Of a stretch of DNA of 64,000 bases, positions 25,653 through 33,644 are shown piece after piece. Source of the DNA: Hyphomonadaceae bacterium (lineage in GTDB: Bacteria; Pseudomonadota; Alphaproteobacteria; Caulobacterales; Aquidulcibacteraceae); assembly GCA_019753175.1 (NCBI GenBank), contig JAIELK010000006.1:186001-250000 (forward strand), written 5' to 3'. Below the pieces are notes generated by a model. That model was not told where the DNA came from, did no database searches, and was given only the letters and a program-made list of their open reading frames with translations. Each line of letters opens with the position of its first letter. Position 1 is the stretch's first letter. A program made the translations under genes and the position numbers.

Positions 25653-25694
25653 GACATAGTTTCCGTTAACGTCCGCGTCAACACAAGTTGACGC
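25653..25694 (-). promoter_or_regulatory. Promoter and operator dyads of the merR-acyl-CoA dehydrogenase operon
   Basis: On the minus strand TTGACG (25681-25676) and TATGTC (25658-25653) are 17 bases apart. The palindrome CGTTAACG (25664-25671) sits at the exact centre of the spacer, where MerR proteins bind. A perfect dyad GCGTCAAC-ACAA-GTTGACGC (25675-25694) overlaps the -35. Confidence 0.55.
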
Positions 25695-25703
25695 AGGCGT
25701 CAC

Positions 25704-26876
25704 TCAAATTGCAAAAATTTCAGGTGTCAGCTCGGAGGGGCGGCGGACGCCAGACAGCGCCATTGTAAGATCGAGTTCCGCCAGCAGGTATTCCATAACC
25801 GTATGGACGCCGGCTTCGCCGCCGAGCGCCAAGCCGTAGGCGTAGGGTCGCCCCACCCCTACGGCTTTCGCGCCCAGCGCCAGAGCCTTGCAGATGTCGG
25901 CGCCGCAGCGGACGCCGCTGTCGAACAACACGGGCGCGCGGCCAGCGACCGCCGCTGCAATGGCGGGTAAGGCATCAAGCGCCCCAACGCCGCCGTCGAC
26001 CTGGCGGCCGCCATGGTTGGACACCATCACGCCGTCGAATCCCTCGCTCACCGCCTTAGCGGCGTCGGCGCTGCGCATCACGCCTTTGAGCACCACCGGT
26101 AGTTTCGTCCACGATCTGATCTTAGCGATGCGCGCCCAGTCGAGGCTCGGGTCAGAAAAGAGCTGTGTGAAATGTACCGCTGCGGCGAGCGGGTTTTCCT
26201 CGGGCGGCTGCGCCAGCAGAGCGCGAAATGCCGGGTCGGAGGTGTATTGCGCGATGCCCTTTGCATTGAGGAACGGTAGGTGGCCGAGATTGAGATCTCG
26301 CGGCCGCCAGCCGAGAATAGTGGTGTCGAGGGTGATAAAGATCGCCTTGCAGCCGCAGGCCTCGGCGCGTTTGACGAAGCTCTCGGCGATCGCGTCGGAC
26401 TTTCCCCAGTACAGCTGAAAGAAACGCGGTCCCTCGCCATTGGCGGCCGCGATCTCTTCCATCGGCCGCGACGCTTGACTTGATATCACCATGGGCAGAT
26501 TGAGCCGCGCCATTGCGCGCGCCAGCGCAACATCGGCGTCGGCATGCATCATTTCGAGCACGCCGATCGGCGATGAGAAAACCGGCGCCGCCACGCGAAC
26601 GCCGAACAACTCGCCCGTCAAGTCGCGCTCAGCCGCGCCGGCAAGCATGCGGGGCGCGATCTGGTAGCGTTGAAACGCGGCGCGATTGGCGTCCATCGTC
26701 GTTTCCAAGCCCGCGCCGCCGGCAATGTAGGCGAACGCTTCAGACGCCACGGCTTGTTTCGCCTTCGCTTCCAAATCCTGAAAGCTGGCGGGAATGTCAG
26801 GTTTCGCACCGCCGACGCCGCGCAAATAGATGGCGCCTTGAGTTTCGGGTCCGTAATGGCGCTGCGTGTCACTCAT
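25704..26876 (-). CDS. FMN-dependent alpha-hydroxy acid oxidase / lactate dehydrogenase family
   Basis: The 390-residue TIM-barrel flavoprotein carries the family signature SNHGGRQVDGG with the catalytic histidine. Further conserved pieces are PVFSSPIGVLEMMHADAD (FMN binding), FFQLYWGKSD, FITLDTTILGWRPRDLNLG, KLPVVLKGVM and VLFDSGVRCGADICKALALGA. It oxidises an alpha-hydroxy acid to the 2-oxo acid; the overall pattern resembles lactate oxidase/2-monooxygenase types more than membrane LldD. No membrane segment is seen. The gene is divergent from the podJ-like gene, and the 155-base gap holds both promoters. Confidence 0.88.
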   Translation of the reverse strand: MSDTQRHYGPETQGAIYLRGVGGAKPDIPASFQDLEAKAKQAVASEAFAYIAGGAGLETTMDANRAAFQRYQIAPRMLAGAAERDLTGELFGVRVAAPVFSSPIGVLEMMHADADVALARAMARLNLPMVISSQASRPMEEIAAANGEGPRFFQLYWGKSDAIAESFVKRAEACGCKAIFITLDTTILGWRPRDLNLGHLPFLNAKGIAQYTSDPAFRALLAQPPEENPLAAAVHFTQLFSDPSLDWARIAKIRSWTKLPVVLKGVMRSADAAKAVSEGFDGVMVSNHGGRQVDGGVGALDALPAIAAAVAGRAPVLFDSGVRCGADICKALALGAKAVGVGRPYAYGLALGGEAGVHTVMEYLLAELDLTMALSGVRRPSELTPEIFAI

Positions 26877-26949
26877 CTTTATCCTCGTTTACCATTTTAC
26901 TCGCCATTAACACGCGGCCCACTTTCATCGACACTGCAAAGTTGTGGGC

Positions 26950-26970
26950 GATTCTCGAATTCTGAGACTC
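26950..26970. promoter_or_regulatory. Two GANTC methylation sites upstream of the podJ-like gene
   Basis: GATTC (26950-26954) and GACTC (26966-26970) lie 16 bases apart, 62-82 bases before the start codon. GANTC is the CcrM target, and paired sites near promoters often mark GcrA/CcrM cell-cycle control in Caulobacterales. The link is inferred from position. Confidence 0.5.
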
Positions 26971-27031
26971 TCCCCAGGGGTTGGGCGTGCGTTCCGCGAC
27001 TGGCGCGGACGCGATCGCGGCGAGGACGAAC

Positions 27032-30000
27032 ATGAGCGCGCAGAGCTGGAGCGTAAAGGGTATCGACCCGAAGATCCGCGAGGCGGCGCGCGAAGCGGCG
27101 GCGCGCAAGGGCATGACGCTGGTCGAGTTTTTGAACCAGGCGATCGCCGAAACCGGCGCCCCGCCCTCCGCGCGCGCACGCGCCTCGCGGTTGGCGCTCG
27201 ACGATGATGGCGATTGGGACAGCAGCAGCGCGCGACCGAGCGATGCGAAGCTGGCGCAGCGCGTGGAGTCCATTGAACGCCGCACACAGCTCGCCTTCAC
27301 TGGGCTTGATCGCGCGGTGACCGCGATCGACCGGTCGGTGCTCGGTCTCGCCTCGCGCATCGAGGACGCCGAGGCGATTTCGAGCGAGGCGTCGGAGCGT
27401 ATCGCACAGGCCCTGGAGCAATTCCGTCTCGCCGGCGAAACCCTCAGCGGGCGCTTGGAGCGCGCGGAACAGGAGAGCGTCCAGGGGCGGCGCGCCCTCG
27501 ACGAAGCGCGCTTTGAACTCACCGCATTCAAGGACCGGCTGGAAACGCAAGTGAGCTTGGCCACCGAATTGGCCAGCCGCGCGGAAGCAACGGCGTCGCT
27601 TATTGCCACGGAGATCGAGAACGGCGGCGCGGGCGCGCTCGCCGATGCGCGTTTGGCCGCCGAGCGCGCCGCGCAAGAAGCGCGCGAGGTTTCGGCGTCG
27701 GCGGTGCGCGAGCTGCGCAGCCTGCAGGAAGAACTCGAACAGCGCTTTCGTCAGAGCGAAACATCGACGCGCCAGGCCATCGAAGGCGCTATCGCCGACG
27801 TGAGCGAAGCCGCCGAAAGGCAGGTGCGCGAAGCGATCGCCGCGGAGACGGCGCACGCCACACTGGAACTCACCCAGCAACTTCGCGCCGATCACGCCGC
27901 TCTGGTCGCACGGGTCGAACGCGCCGAGGCCAATGCGCGGGAGTCCACCGCCGGACTGCGTCAAGCCGCGGGCGCAGCGATCGCCGATCTGCGCAACGCG
28001 CAGCTCGCGCTGGCGTCGCGCGTCAAGCAAGTCGAGGACGCCGAGACGGGCGGACACGTTGACCTCACGGATATCCGCCACGCACAGCAGGACATCGCCG
28101 AACGCCTGCGCGCGCTCGAGACCAAGACCGAGATCAACCCTGTCGCCGACGCGCTGAGCGAATTCGAAGCTCGCATTGCCAACGCCGAAGCGGGCGCGCA
28201 GCCGCGGCTGGACGCGATGGACGGCGCCGTTCGCTCGCTCGACGACGCCATGCAGCGGCTGGCGGCGCGGATGGTGGAAACCGAATCCACCGCCAACACG
28301 GCGATCAGAGCGCTGGAGCAAACCGTCTCCTCGCTCGGCGCTCAAGTCGAACAGGCCGCGGCTGCTGAACAGACCGAAGCGCTTCGCGCCATGCTTGAGC
28401 AGCGCCTGGACACCATGGCGCACTCGGTCTCGAAAATGGTCGACGACGCGCGCACCGAGTTGAACAGCCAATTGCAGGCGGCTGATGGTGGGTTCGACGA
28501 AGCGTTGACAGATGTGAACCGCAGACTGGCGGCGGCCGAACGCCGCCAGGCGCAAACCATCGAAGCGATATCGCTCGAAATCCGGCGCATGTCGGAATCG
28601 GTCGATGCGCGCTTGCGTGCGGTCGAGGCGCGCAACGACGACGCGGCAGCGGCAGCGGTGCGCGAAGAGCTGACGCGCATGGTTGCGACGCTTGAAAGGC
28701 GCTTCGACGACATTGAACGGCGTGAAGCCGCCGGCTTCGACCGTATGGGGATCGAGGTCGGCCGCCTATCGGAGCGGCTGGAAGAGCGCGTCGGCGCGAT
28801 CGAGGCGCGCAGCGCGCAAGCAATCGAGCAAGTCGGCGAACAAGTAGCGCGCGTTGCCGAGCGTTTCGCACAACGCCATGACGCGCTTTCGCGCGAACTC
28901 GGCGAACGCATGATCGACAGCGAAGAGCGGTCAGGCGTGCGCGTGAGCGAGGCGATAGGCTCGATCATGCAGCGCTTGGCGGAGGTCGAGGAGCGTTCCG
29001 CCGAAGCGATCGCACCAATCCAGAAGGCGGTCTCAAGCGTCGCTTCGAAGCTTGAAAAAATCGAGGGCGGCGTCGAGAGCGGCGAGCCAGCCGATCCGAT
29101 CCTGGCGATTCCGGCGATGACGCGCTCGCCCGCCTTTGAGACATTCGGAACCGATCTGAGCGATCCTGATCCACAGCCTTATCAGCCGACGTACACGAGC
29201 GCGCAGCCGACGCCCGCGGCGCCGCTGCCGACGTTCGCTGAAGATCTCGACTTTGCGCAGGAGATCGACGATCTGCTCATCGACGATCGTCCGATCGAGA
29301 CGCCGCCTGCTCAAAGCCGTCCTGAGCAGCCTGAATCCTTCGACGATCTTTTGCTGGAGGAACAAGCGCCGACACCGGAGGCTGCGCCGGCTGAAGACAA
29401 TTCATTCTGGGCGCCAGCGCTTGAGGTGCAGCACCCGCTGATCCCGCCAGAGCCCGCCGTCGAAGCTGAGGCCGCCTTGGAGGAAGAGACTCGAGACGCA
29501 TTGTTCGAGTCAGCGTCGCCGGAACCGGAGGCGATCCCGCTCTCCGCGCCGGAGGTTGCGCCCGCAGCTCCGCGTGAGCCGCCACCGTCGAGGCTCGACT
29601 ACCTCGCCAATGCACGCAAGGCAGCTCAAGCCCAATCTCTGCCCAAGGCAAGGCCCGAACTGGAGCCGACACCTCGGCTCAGCTTGCGAGGCTCGAGCCG
29701 CGTCGTGCTGTGGGGGGCAGCCAGCGTCATTACGCTGATGCTCGTGGGCGGGGCGTGGTGGTTCAACAATCGCGCCGCGTCAGCTGACGGCGCGCCTGCC
29801 GAGCCAACCACTCCACCCGTTGGCGCCTCGACCGCCGACCCCGCCGCCCCGCTTGGCGCACCGGGCGAAGACGTTGCCGCACCAGCCGACGAAGCCGACC
29901 CGGCGCCGGTGGCGCTGATGGATGGATTGCAACCCGCCTCCTCGGTGGTGGCCGGTCCGCTCGCCCCACGTTCAGTGTCGCTCGAACAGGCCGCACAAGG

Positions 30001-30586
30001 CGGCGATCTGATCGCGCAATACGAGTTGGCGCTGCAGCAACTTGCATCGGGCCGCGCTACCGAAGGCGCAGCCATGTTGCGGCGCGCGGCTGACCGGGGC
30101 TTCCCAATGGCGCAATACCGTCTCGCCAAACTCTATGAGCGCGGCGAAGGCGTGCAGCCCGATCTGGTCGCGGCGCGCCAATGGACAGAACGTGCGGCGG
30201 CCGCGGGCAATCGGCGCGCCATGCACGACCTTGGCGTCTACTTCGCCCGTGGCGAGGGTGCACCCTTGGATGAGGCTGCGGCCTTCCGGTGGTTCCGCCA
30301 AGCGGCAGAGCTTGGCGTCGCCGACAGCCAGTACAATCTGGGCGTTCTTTATCAGCAGGGGCGCGGAGTCAACGCGAGCCCCTCGGAAGCTCTCTTCTGG
30401 TTCCTGGTGGCCGCCCGTCAGGGCGATCAGGATGCCGGCGAACGCGCCGCCTCAATCGAGGCGAGCCTGCCTGCGGTCCAGACCCAACAGGCGCGCGCTC
30501 GGGCTCAGTCGTTCCGACCGCGCGCCGCGAGCGCGGTGGCCAACGGTGAGTTCGGCCAGCGGCCGTGGGCGCGTAGCGGGGCCTGA
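27032..30586 (+). CDS. podJ: PodJ-like polar localisation factor (coiled coil, membrane segment, Sel1 repeats)
   Basis: The 1184-residue protein has the PodJ architecture. The N-terminus is SWSVKGIDPKIREAAREAA, then RKGMTLVEFLNQAI, close to the start of Caulobacter PodJ. A very long coiled coil (about 57-690), an acidic proline-rich region (about 690-885), one membrane segment (VVLWGAASVITLMLVGGAWW, near 891-911) and four Sel1-type repeats (about 988-1136: AQYRLAKLYERGEG, AMHDLGVYFARGEG, SQYNLGVLYQQGRG) follow. The N-terminus would be cytoplasmic and the Sel1 part periplasmic. A C-terminal peptidoglycan-binding domain as in some PodJ proteins is not seen. ATG 27032 follows GAGGACG; an upstream GTG is unlikely. 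Confidence 0.8.
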   Translation: MSAQSWSVKGIDPKIREAAREAAARKGMTLVEFLNQAIAETGAPPSARARASRLALDDDGDWDSSSARPSDAKLAQRVESIERRTQLAFTGLDRAVTAIDRSVLGLASRIEDAEAISSEASERIAQALEQFRLAGETLSGRLERAEQESVQGRRALDEARFELTAFKDRLETQVSLATELASRAEATASLIATEIENGGAGALADARLAAERAAQEAREVSASAVRELRSLQEELEQRFRQSETSTRQAIEGAIADVSEAAERQVREAIAAETAHATLELTQQLRADHAALVARVERAEANARESTAGLRQAAGAAIADLRNAQLALASRVKQVEDAETGGHVDLTDIRHAQQDIAERLRALETKTEINPVADALSEFEARIANAEAGAQPRLDAMDGAVRSLDDAMQRLAARMVETESTANTAIRALEQTVSSLGAQVEQAAAAEQTEALRAMLEQRLDTMAHSVSKMVDDARTELNSQLQAADGGFDEALTDVNRRLAAAERRQAQTIEAISLEIRRMSESVDARLRAVEARNDDAAAAAVREELTRMVATLERRFDDIERREAAGFDRMGIEVGRLSERLEERVGAIEARSAQAIEQVGEQVARVAERFAQRHDALSRELGERMIDSEERSGVRVSEAIGSIMQRLAEVEERSAEAIAPIQKAVSSVASKLEKIEGGVESGEPADPILAIPAMTRSPAFETFGTDLSDPDPQPYQPTYTSAQPTPAAPLPTFAEDLDFAQEIDDLLIDDRPIETPPAQSRPEQPESFDDLLLEEQAPTPEAAPAEDNSFWAPALEVQHPLIPPEPAVEAEAALEEETRDALFESASPEPEAIPLSAPEVAPAAPREPPPSRLDYLANARKAAQAQSLPKARPELEPTPRLSLRGSSRVVLWGAASVITLMLVGGAWWFNNRAASADGAPAEPTTPPVGASTADPAAPLGAPGEDVAAPADEADPAPVALMDGLQPASSVVAGPLAPRSVSLEQAAQGGDLIAQYELALQQLASGRATEGAAMLRRAADRGFPMAQYRLAKLYERGEGVQPDLVAARQWTERAAAAGNRRAMHDLGVYFARGEGAPLDEAAAFRWFRQAAELGVADSQYNLGVLYQQGRGVNASPSEALFWFLVAARQGDQDAGERAASIEASLPAVQTQQARARAQSFRPRAASAVANGEFGQRPWARSGA

Positions 30587-30675
30587 GCACAAACCGCGCA
30601 AGCGCCGTTGCGTCAGGCGTCGGGCCTCAGCATAAGCACTGAGCTTGGCCACAGCGCCTAACGCCAGAGCTGTCT

Positions 30676-31590
30676 TTGATCTACTTGCCGATCGCCGAGA
30701 TGCCGGTGAACGTCGCGCTCATCCTCTTGGTGAGCGGCGCCGTCGGCTTTGTGTCCGGACTGGTCGGCGTCGGCGGTGGTTTCATCATGACGCCGACGCT
30801 GATGTTCCTCGGCGTGCCTCCGCCCGTCGCCGTCGCCACCGGCGCCAGCCAGATCGCCGCGACCTCGTTCTCGGGCATCATGACGCAAACGCGGCGCAAG
30901 AGCGTGGACTGGCGCATGGGAATGCTGCTGTCGATTGGCGGCATCCTCGGCAGCGCGTCGGGCGTCTGGCTGTTCGAGCAATTGCTGCGGCTGGGCCAGC
31001 TCGATCTGCTGATTTCGTTGCTCTACCTCGTGCTGCTGTCGAGTGTGGGCGGCCTCATGCTCGCCGAGAACTACCAGATTTGGCGCGGGCGCAAGACACG
31101 CGGCGTCAGCATCCTGCGCCGGCCAGCCCGGACGATCGCGCACACGTTGCCGCTTCGCATGGCCTTCCCGCGCTCGGGGCTTTACATTAGCGTTATCCCG
31201 CCGCTGGTGCTGGGTTACGGCGTCGGTGCGCTGTCTGGCGTGATGGGCATCGGCGGCGGGTTTATCCTCATCCCTGCGATGATCTATTTGCTGCGAATGC
31301 CGACGAATGTCGTGGTCGGCACATCACTCTTCCAGGTTCTGATCGTGTCGTCGCTGGTCGTGATCCTGCAATCGGCGCGGACGCAGACCGTCGACCTCGT
31401 GCTCGCGGCGCTGCTCATGCTTGGCGGCGTGTTCGGCGCGCAGCTCGGCGCCCTGGTCGGCGCGCGGCTGAACAACGAACAGGTCCGCGGCATCCTGGGC
31501 GCACTGTTGGTCGCGGCCAGCCTTTTCTTTCTCTACGAACTTGTGTCCCCGCCGGCGGAACGCTTCGTTTTGGCGGGCGGACTATGGTGA
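30676..31590 (+). CDS. TauE/SafE family sulfite exporter-like permease
   Basis: The 304-residue protein has about eight membrane helices in two related halves. Each opens with the family repeat: GAVGFVSGLVGVGGGFIMTPTL and GVGALSGVMGIGGGFILIPAM. The family exports or imports sulfur-containing anions such as sulfite or sulfoacetate. The start is TTG at 30676: IYLPIAEMPVN is the conserved beginning of this subgroup, so the internal ATG at 30700 would cut it. It overlaps the following TIGR02186 gene by seven bases. Confidence 0.88.
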   Translation: MIYLPIAEMPVNVALILLVSGAVGFVSGLVGVGGGFIMTPTLMFLGVPPPVAVATGASQIAATSFSGIMTQTRRKSVDWRMGMLLSIGGILGSASGVWLFEQLLRLGQLDLLISLLYLVLLSSVGGLMLAENYQIWRGRKTRGVSILRRPARTIAHTLPLRMAFPRSGLYISVIPPLVLGYGVGALSGVMGIGGGFILIPAMIYLLRMPTNVVVGTSLFQVLIVSSLVVILQSARTQTVDLVLAALLMLGGVFGAQLGALVGARLNNEQVRGILGALLVAASLFFLYELVSPPAERFVLAGGLW

Positions 31591-32369
31591 TGCGCGCTGC
31601 AATTGCCGCACTCGCCTTCGCGCTGCTGACGTCGTCGGTGCATGCGCAGGAGCGACCGCCGGCGAGCGAGTTGCCGGCCGCGGTCGCCGAGGAGCAGATC
31701 GCCGTTGGTTCCGACTATCGCGGCTCGCAAATCACCGTGTTCGGCGTCAATCCGGACCGTCGCGGACGCGGCGACGTCGTTGTCGTCGTCCGCGGCCCGA
31801 CGGAAAGCGTCACGATCATGCGCAAGCGGCAGGTGTTTGGGCTTTGGGTGAACGGCGATCCCGTGACGTTCAGCGAAGCGCCGACGTTTTTCGCCGTGCT
31901 CAGCAATCGCCCGCTGCGCTCCATCGCCAACGCGCAGGCGATCTGGCGTTACCGCCTCGATCCCGCCGCTTCCGCCGAGCTTGCGAGCGCGGTGCCGGCC
32001 GGCGCCGATCCGTCGGCCTATCGCGCAGCGCTTGTACAGCTGCGCCGCGCGCAGAATCTGTATCAAGAGCATTCTGGCCGCGCCTCCAGCGGCCGCAGCG
32101 GGCTGACCACCTATCAAGGCGGTTTGTTCCGCGCCATCGTACGCTTGCCCGCGAACGCACCAATCGCGCAGTACAACGCTGACGCCTATGTTTTTCGCAA
32201 CGGCGAACTGATCTCTTCTCAACGCATCCCGATCAACATCGAACGTGTCGGCATCGAGCGGCGCATCCACGATCTCGCCACGCAGGCCTCCTGGCTCTAT
32301 GGCGTTCTTACCGTGCTGCTCGCGCTTGGCGCGGGCTGGCTTGCCGCCTTCCTGTTCCGCCGAACGTGA
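31584..32369 (+). CDS. TIGR02186 family membrane-anchored protein
   Basis: The 261-residue protein has a signal peptide (AFALLTSSVHAQ, cleavage about residue 22), a periplasmic beta-rich domain (IAVGSDYRGSQITVFGVNP, VVVVRGPTESVTIMRKRQVFGLW) and a C-terminal membrane helix (LTVLLALGAGWLAAFLFRR). This is the TIGR02186 pattern; such genes commonly follow a TauE-like permease in alphaproteobacteria, so a role in the same anion transport is inferred. It overlaps the permease gene upstream and the DUF3429 gene downstream (GTGA). Confidence 0.85.
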   Translation: MVMRAAIAALAFALLTSSVHAQERPPASELPAAVAEEQIAVGSDYRGSQITVFGVNPDRRGRGDVVVVVRGPTESVTIMRKRQVFGLWVNGDPVTFSEAPTFFAVLSNRPLRSIANAQAIWRYRLDPAASAELASAVPAGADPSAYRAALVQLRRAQNLYQEHSGRASSGRSGLTTYQGGLFRAIVRLPANAPIAQYNADAYVFRNGELISSQRIPINIERVGIERRIHDLATQASWLYGVLTVLLALGAGWLAAFLFRRT

Positions 32370-32836
32370 ACGACCCCTGGCTTCCGCGCGCGGCCTTGCG
32401 CCTTGGCTTTCTCGGGCTGACGCCGCTGGCGGTATCAGCGCTGGTATCGCTGTCGCAGCATCAGGACACCGCCCACCTCGGCGTGATGAGCTTCACGCTC
32501 TACGCTGCGGCGTTGCTCTCGTTCCTGGGCGGTGTGCGCTGCGGCTTCGAGTTCATGCGCGCGCCGGAGCGGCCGAACCCGCTGCGCCTGATGTTCAGCG
32601 CGCTGCCGGCGCTTGGCGGCTGGGCGCTGGCGCTCTTCATTGTGATCGTGCCTGCGGCCTTGGGCGCGGCTTCAGCGTTCGCGGGTCTCTTCGCCGCGCA
32701 ATATGTGTGGGATCATCGCAGCGCGATCGATGCCGGCGCACCCGAATGGTACCCGCTCTTGCGGCGCGTACTGACCGGCGGCTCGATGATTGTCTGCCTG
32801 ATCATCCCGCTCGCCGGCGCGTTGCATCGATTCTAG
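32366..32836 (+). CDS. DUF3429 family membrane protein
   Basis: The 156-residue protein has five hydrophobic segments and matches DUF3429: ALRLGFLGLTPLAVSALV, AALLSFLGGVRCGFEFM and FAAQYVWDHRSAI. The family has no known function. GTG 32366 overlaps the previous stop (GTGA). It ends the three-gene run and meets pdeM tail to tail with a four-base overlap. Confidence 0.82.
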   Translation: MNDPWLPRAALRLGFLGLTPLAVSALVSLSQHQDTAHLGVMSFTLYAAALLSFLGGVRCGFEFMRAPERPNPLRLMFSALPALGGWALALFIVIVPAALGAASAFAGLFAAQYVWDHRSAIDAGAPEWYPLLRRVLTGGSMIVCLIIPLAGALHRF

Positions 32837-33513
32837 TCCGGCAGCAACCGCTCTTGCGCGACGGGCACAACGCGCGCGCGCGCCAGCACCAACGCCATCG
32901 CGCCGCGTGGGAAGATTGCCGCGAACGCCTCGTCGCAGAGATTGAGCCCGCCGGTGAAGGCGCCGAACGCCGGCATCACCAGGTTCGCGCCGTCATAGGC
33001 AAAACAGCGTCTGCGCACGCTGCGTCCGCGCCCGGATACGCGTGCGCAGGGGTGCAGGTGGCCTGCGATCTCGCAGCCAGCGCCCGTCGGTTCGTGGCGC
33101 AACGCCAGCGCGCCCAGATGCAGCATGTCGCGAACAACGCCGCCGAGCGTTTCCGGCGTACGCCCGTCATGATTGCCTTCGACCCAGATCCAGTCGCAGC
33201 GCGTGATGAGGTCTCGCAACAGCGCGCGATCGCCCTCGCTCATGCGCGCAGGCCCGCCGCAATCGTGAAAGCTGTCGCCGAGCGAAACGACGATGTCCGG
33301 TGAAAGCCGATCCATCAGCGACGCGAGCTTCGTGAGCGTCGCGCGCGTATCGTAAGGCGGCAGCATCTGGCCGCGCAGCGCGAACGACGAGCCTTTCTCT
33401 AAGTGCAAGTCAGAAACGACCAGGGTCTTCGCGTCCCTGATCCAGAGCGCGCCGCCGGGAAGAGCCGTGACCGTCGCGCCGGCAATCTGCAGCTCCACCG
33501 TTGCGCCGATCAC
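32833..33513 (-). CDS. pdeM: Ligase-associated DNA damage response endonuclease PdeM (metallophosphoesterase)
   Basis: The calcineurin-like phosphoesterase has all metal motifs: VVSDLHLEKGSSFA, LGDSFHDCGG, VEGNHDG and AGHLHPCARV. The PdeM-specific block RSVRRRCFAYDG followed by LVMPAFGAFTGGLN is also present. PdeM belongs to a bacterial DNA repair set with a DEXH helicase, an MBL-fold exonuclease and an ATP-dependent ligase. GTG 33513 gives about 30 residues before the first motif, as in the family; ATG 33600 would add an Arg/Pro-rich stretch and is an alternative. The partner helicase lies at 35673, but the ligase and exonuclease are not in the window. Confidence 0.88.
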   Translation of the reverse strand: MIGATVELQIAGATVTALPGGALWIRDAKTLVVSDLHLEKGSSFALRGQMLPPYDTRATLTKLASLMDRLSPDIVVSLGDSFHDCGGPARMSEGDRALLRDLITRCDWIWVEGNHDGRTPETLGGVVRDMLHLGALALRHEPTGAGCEIAGHLHPCARVSGRGRSVRRRCFAYDGANLVMPAFGAFTGGLNLCDEAFAAIFPRGAMALVLARARVVPVAQERLLPD

Positions 33514-33644
33514 GACCGGCCACGGCGCACACAGAGGCGCTCGCGGTGCGGGCCGTTCGCGTCGCTGCGATGTCTGGCGTGGCTGGGAGAGCAGCGGCAT
33601 CGCCAGAGGTTAGCGAGGATTCGCTCGGCGCTCCATCGCCTATT

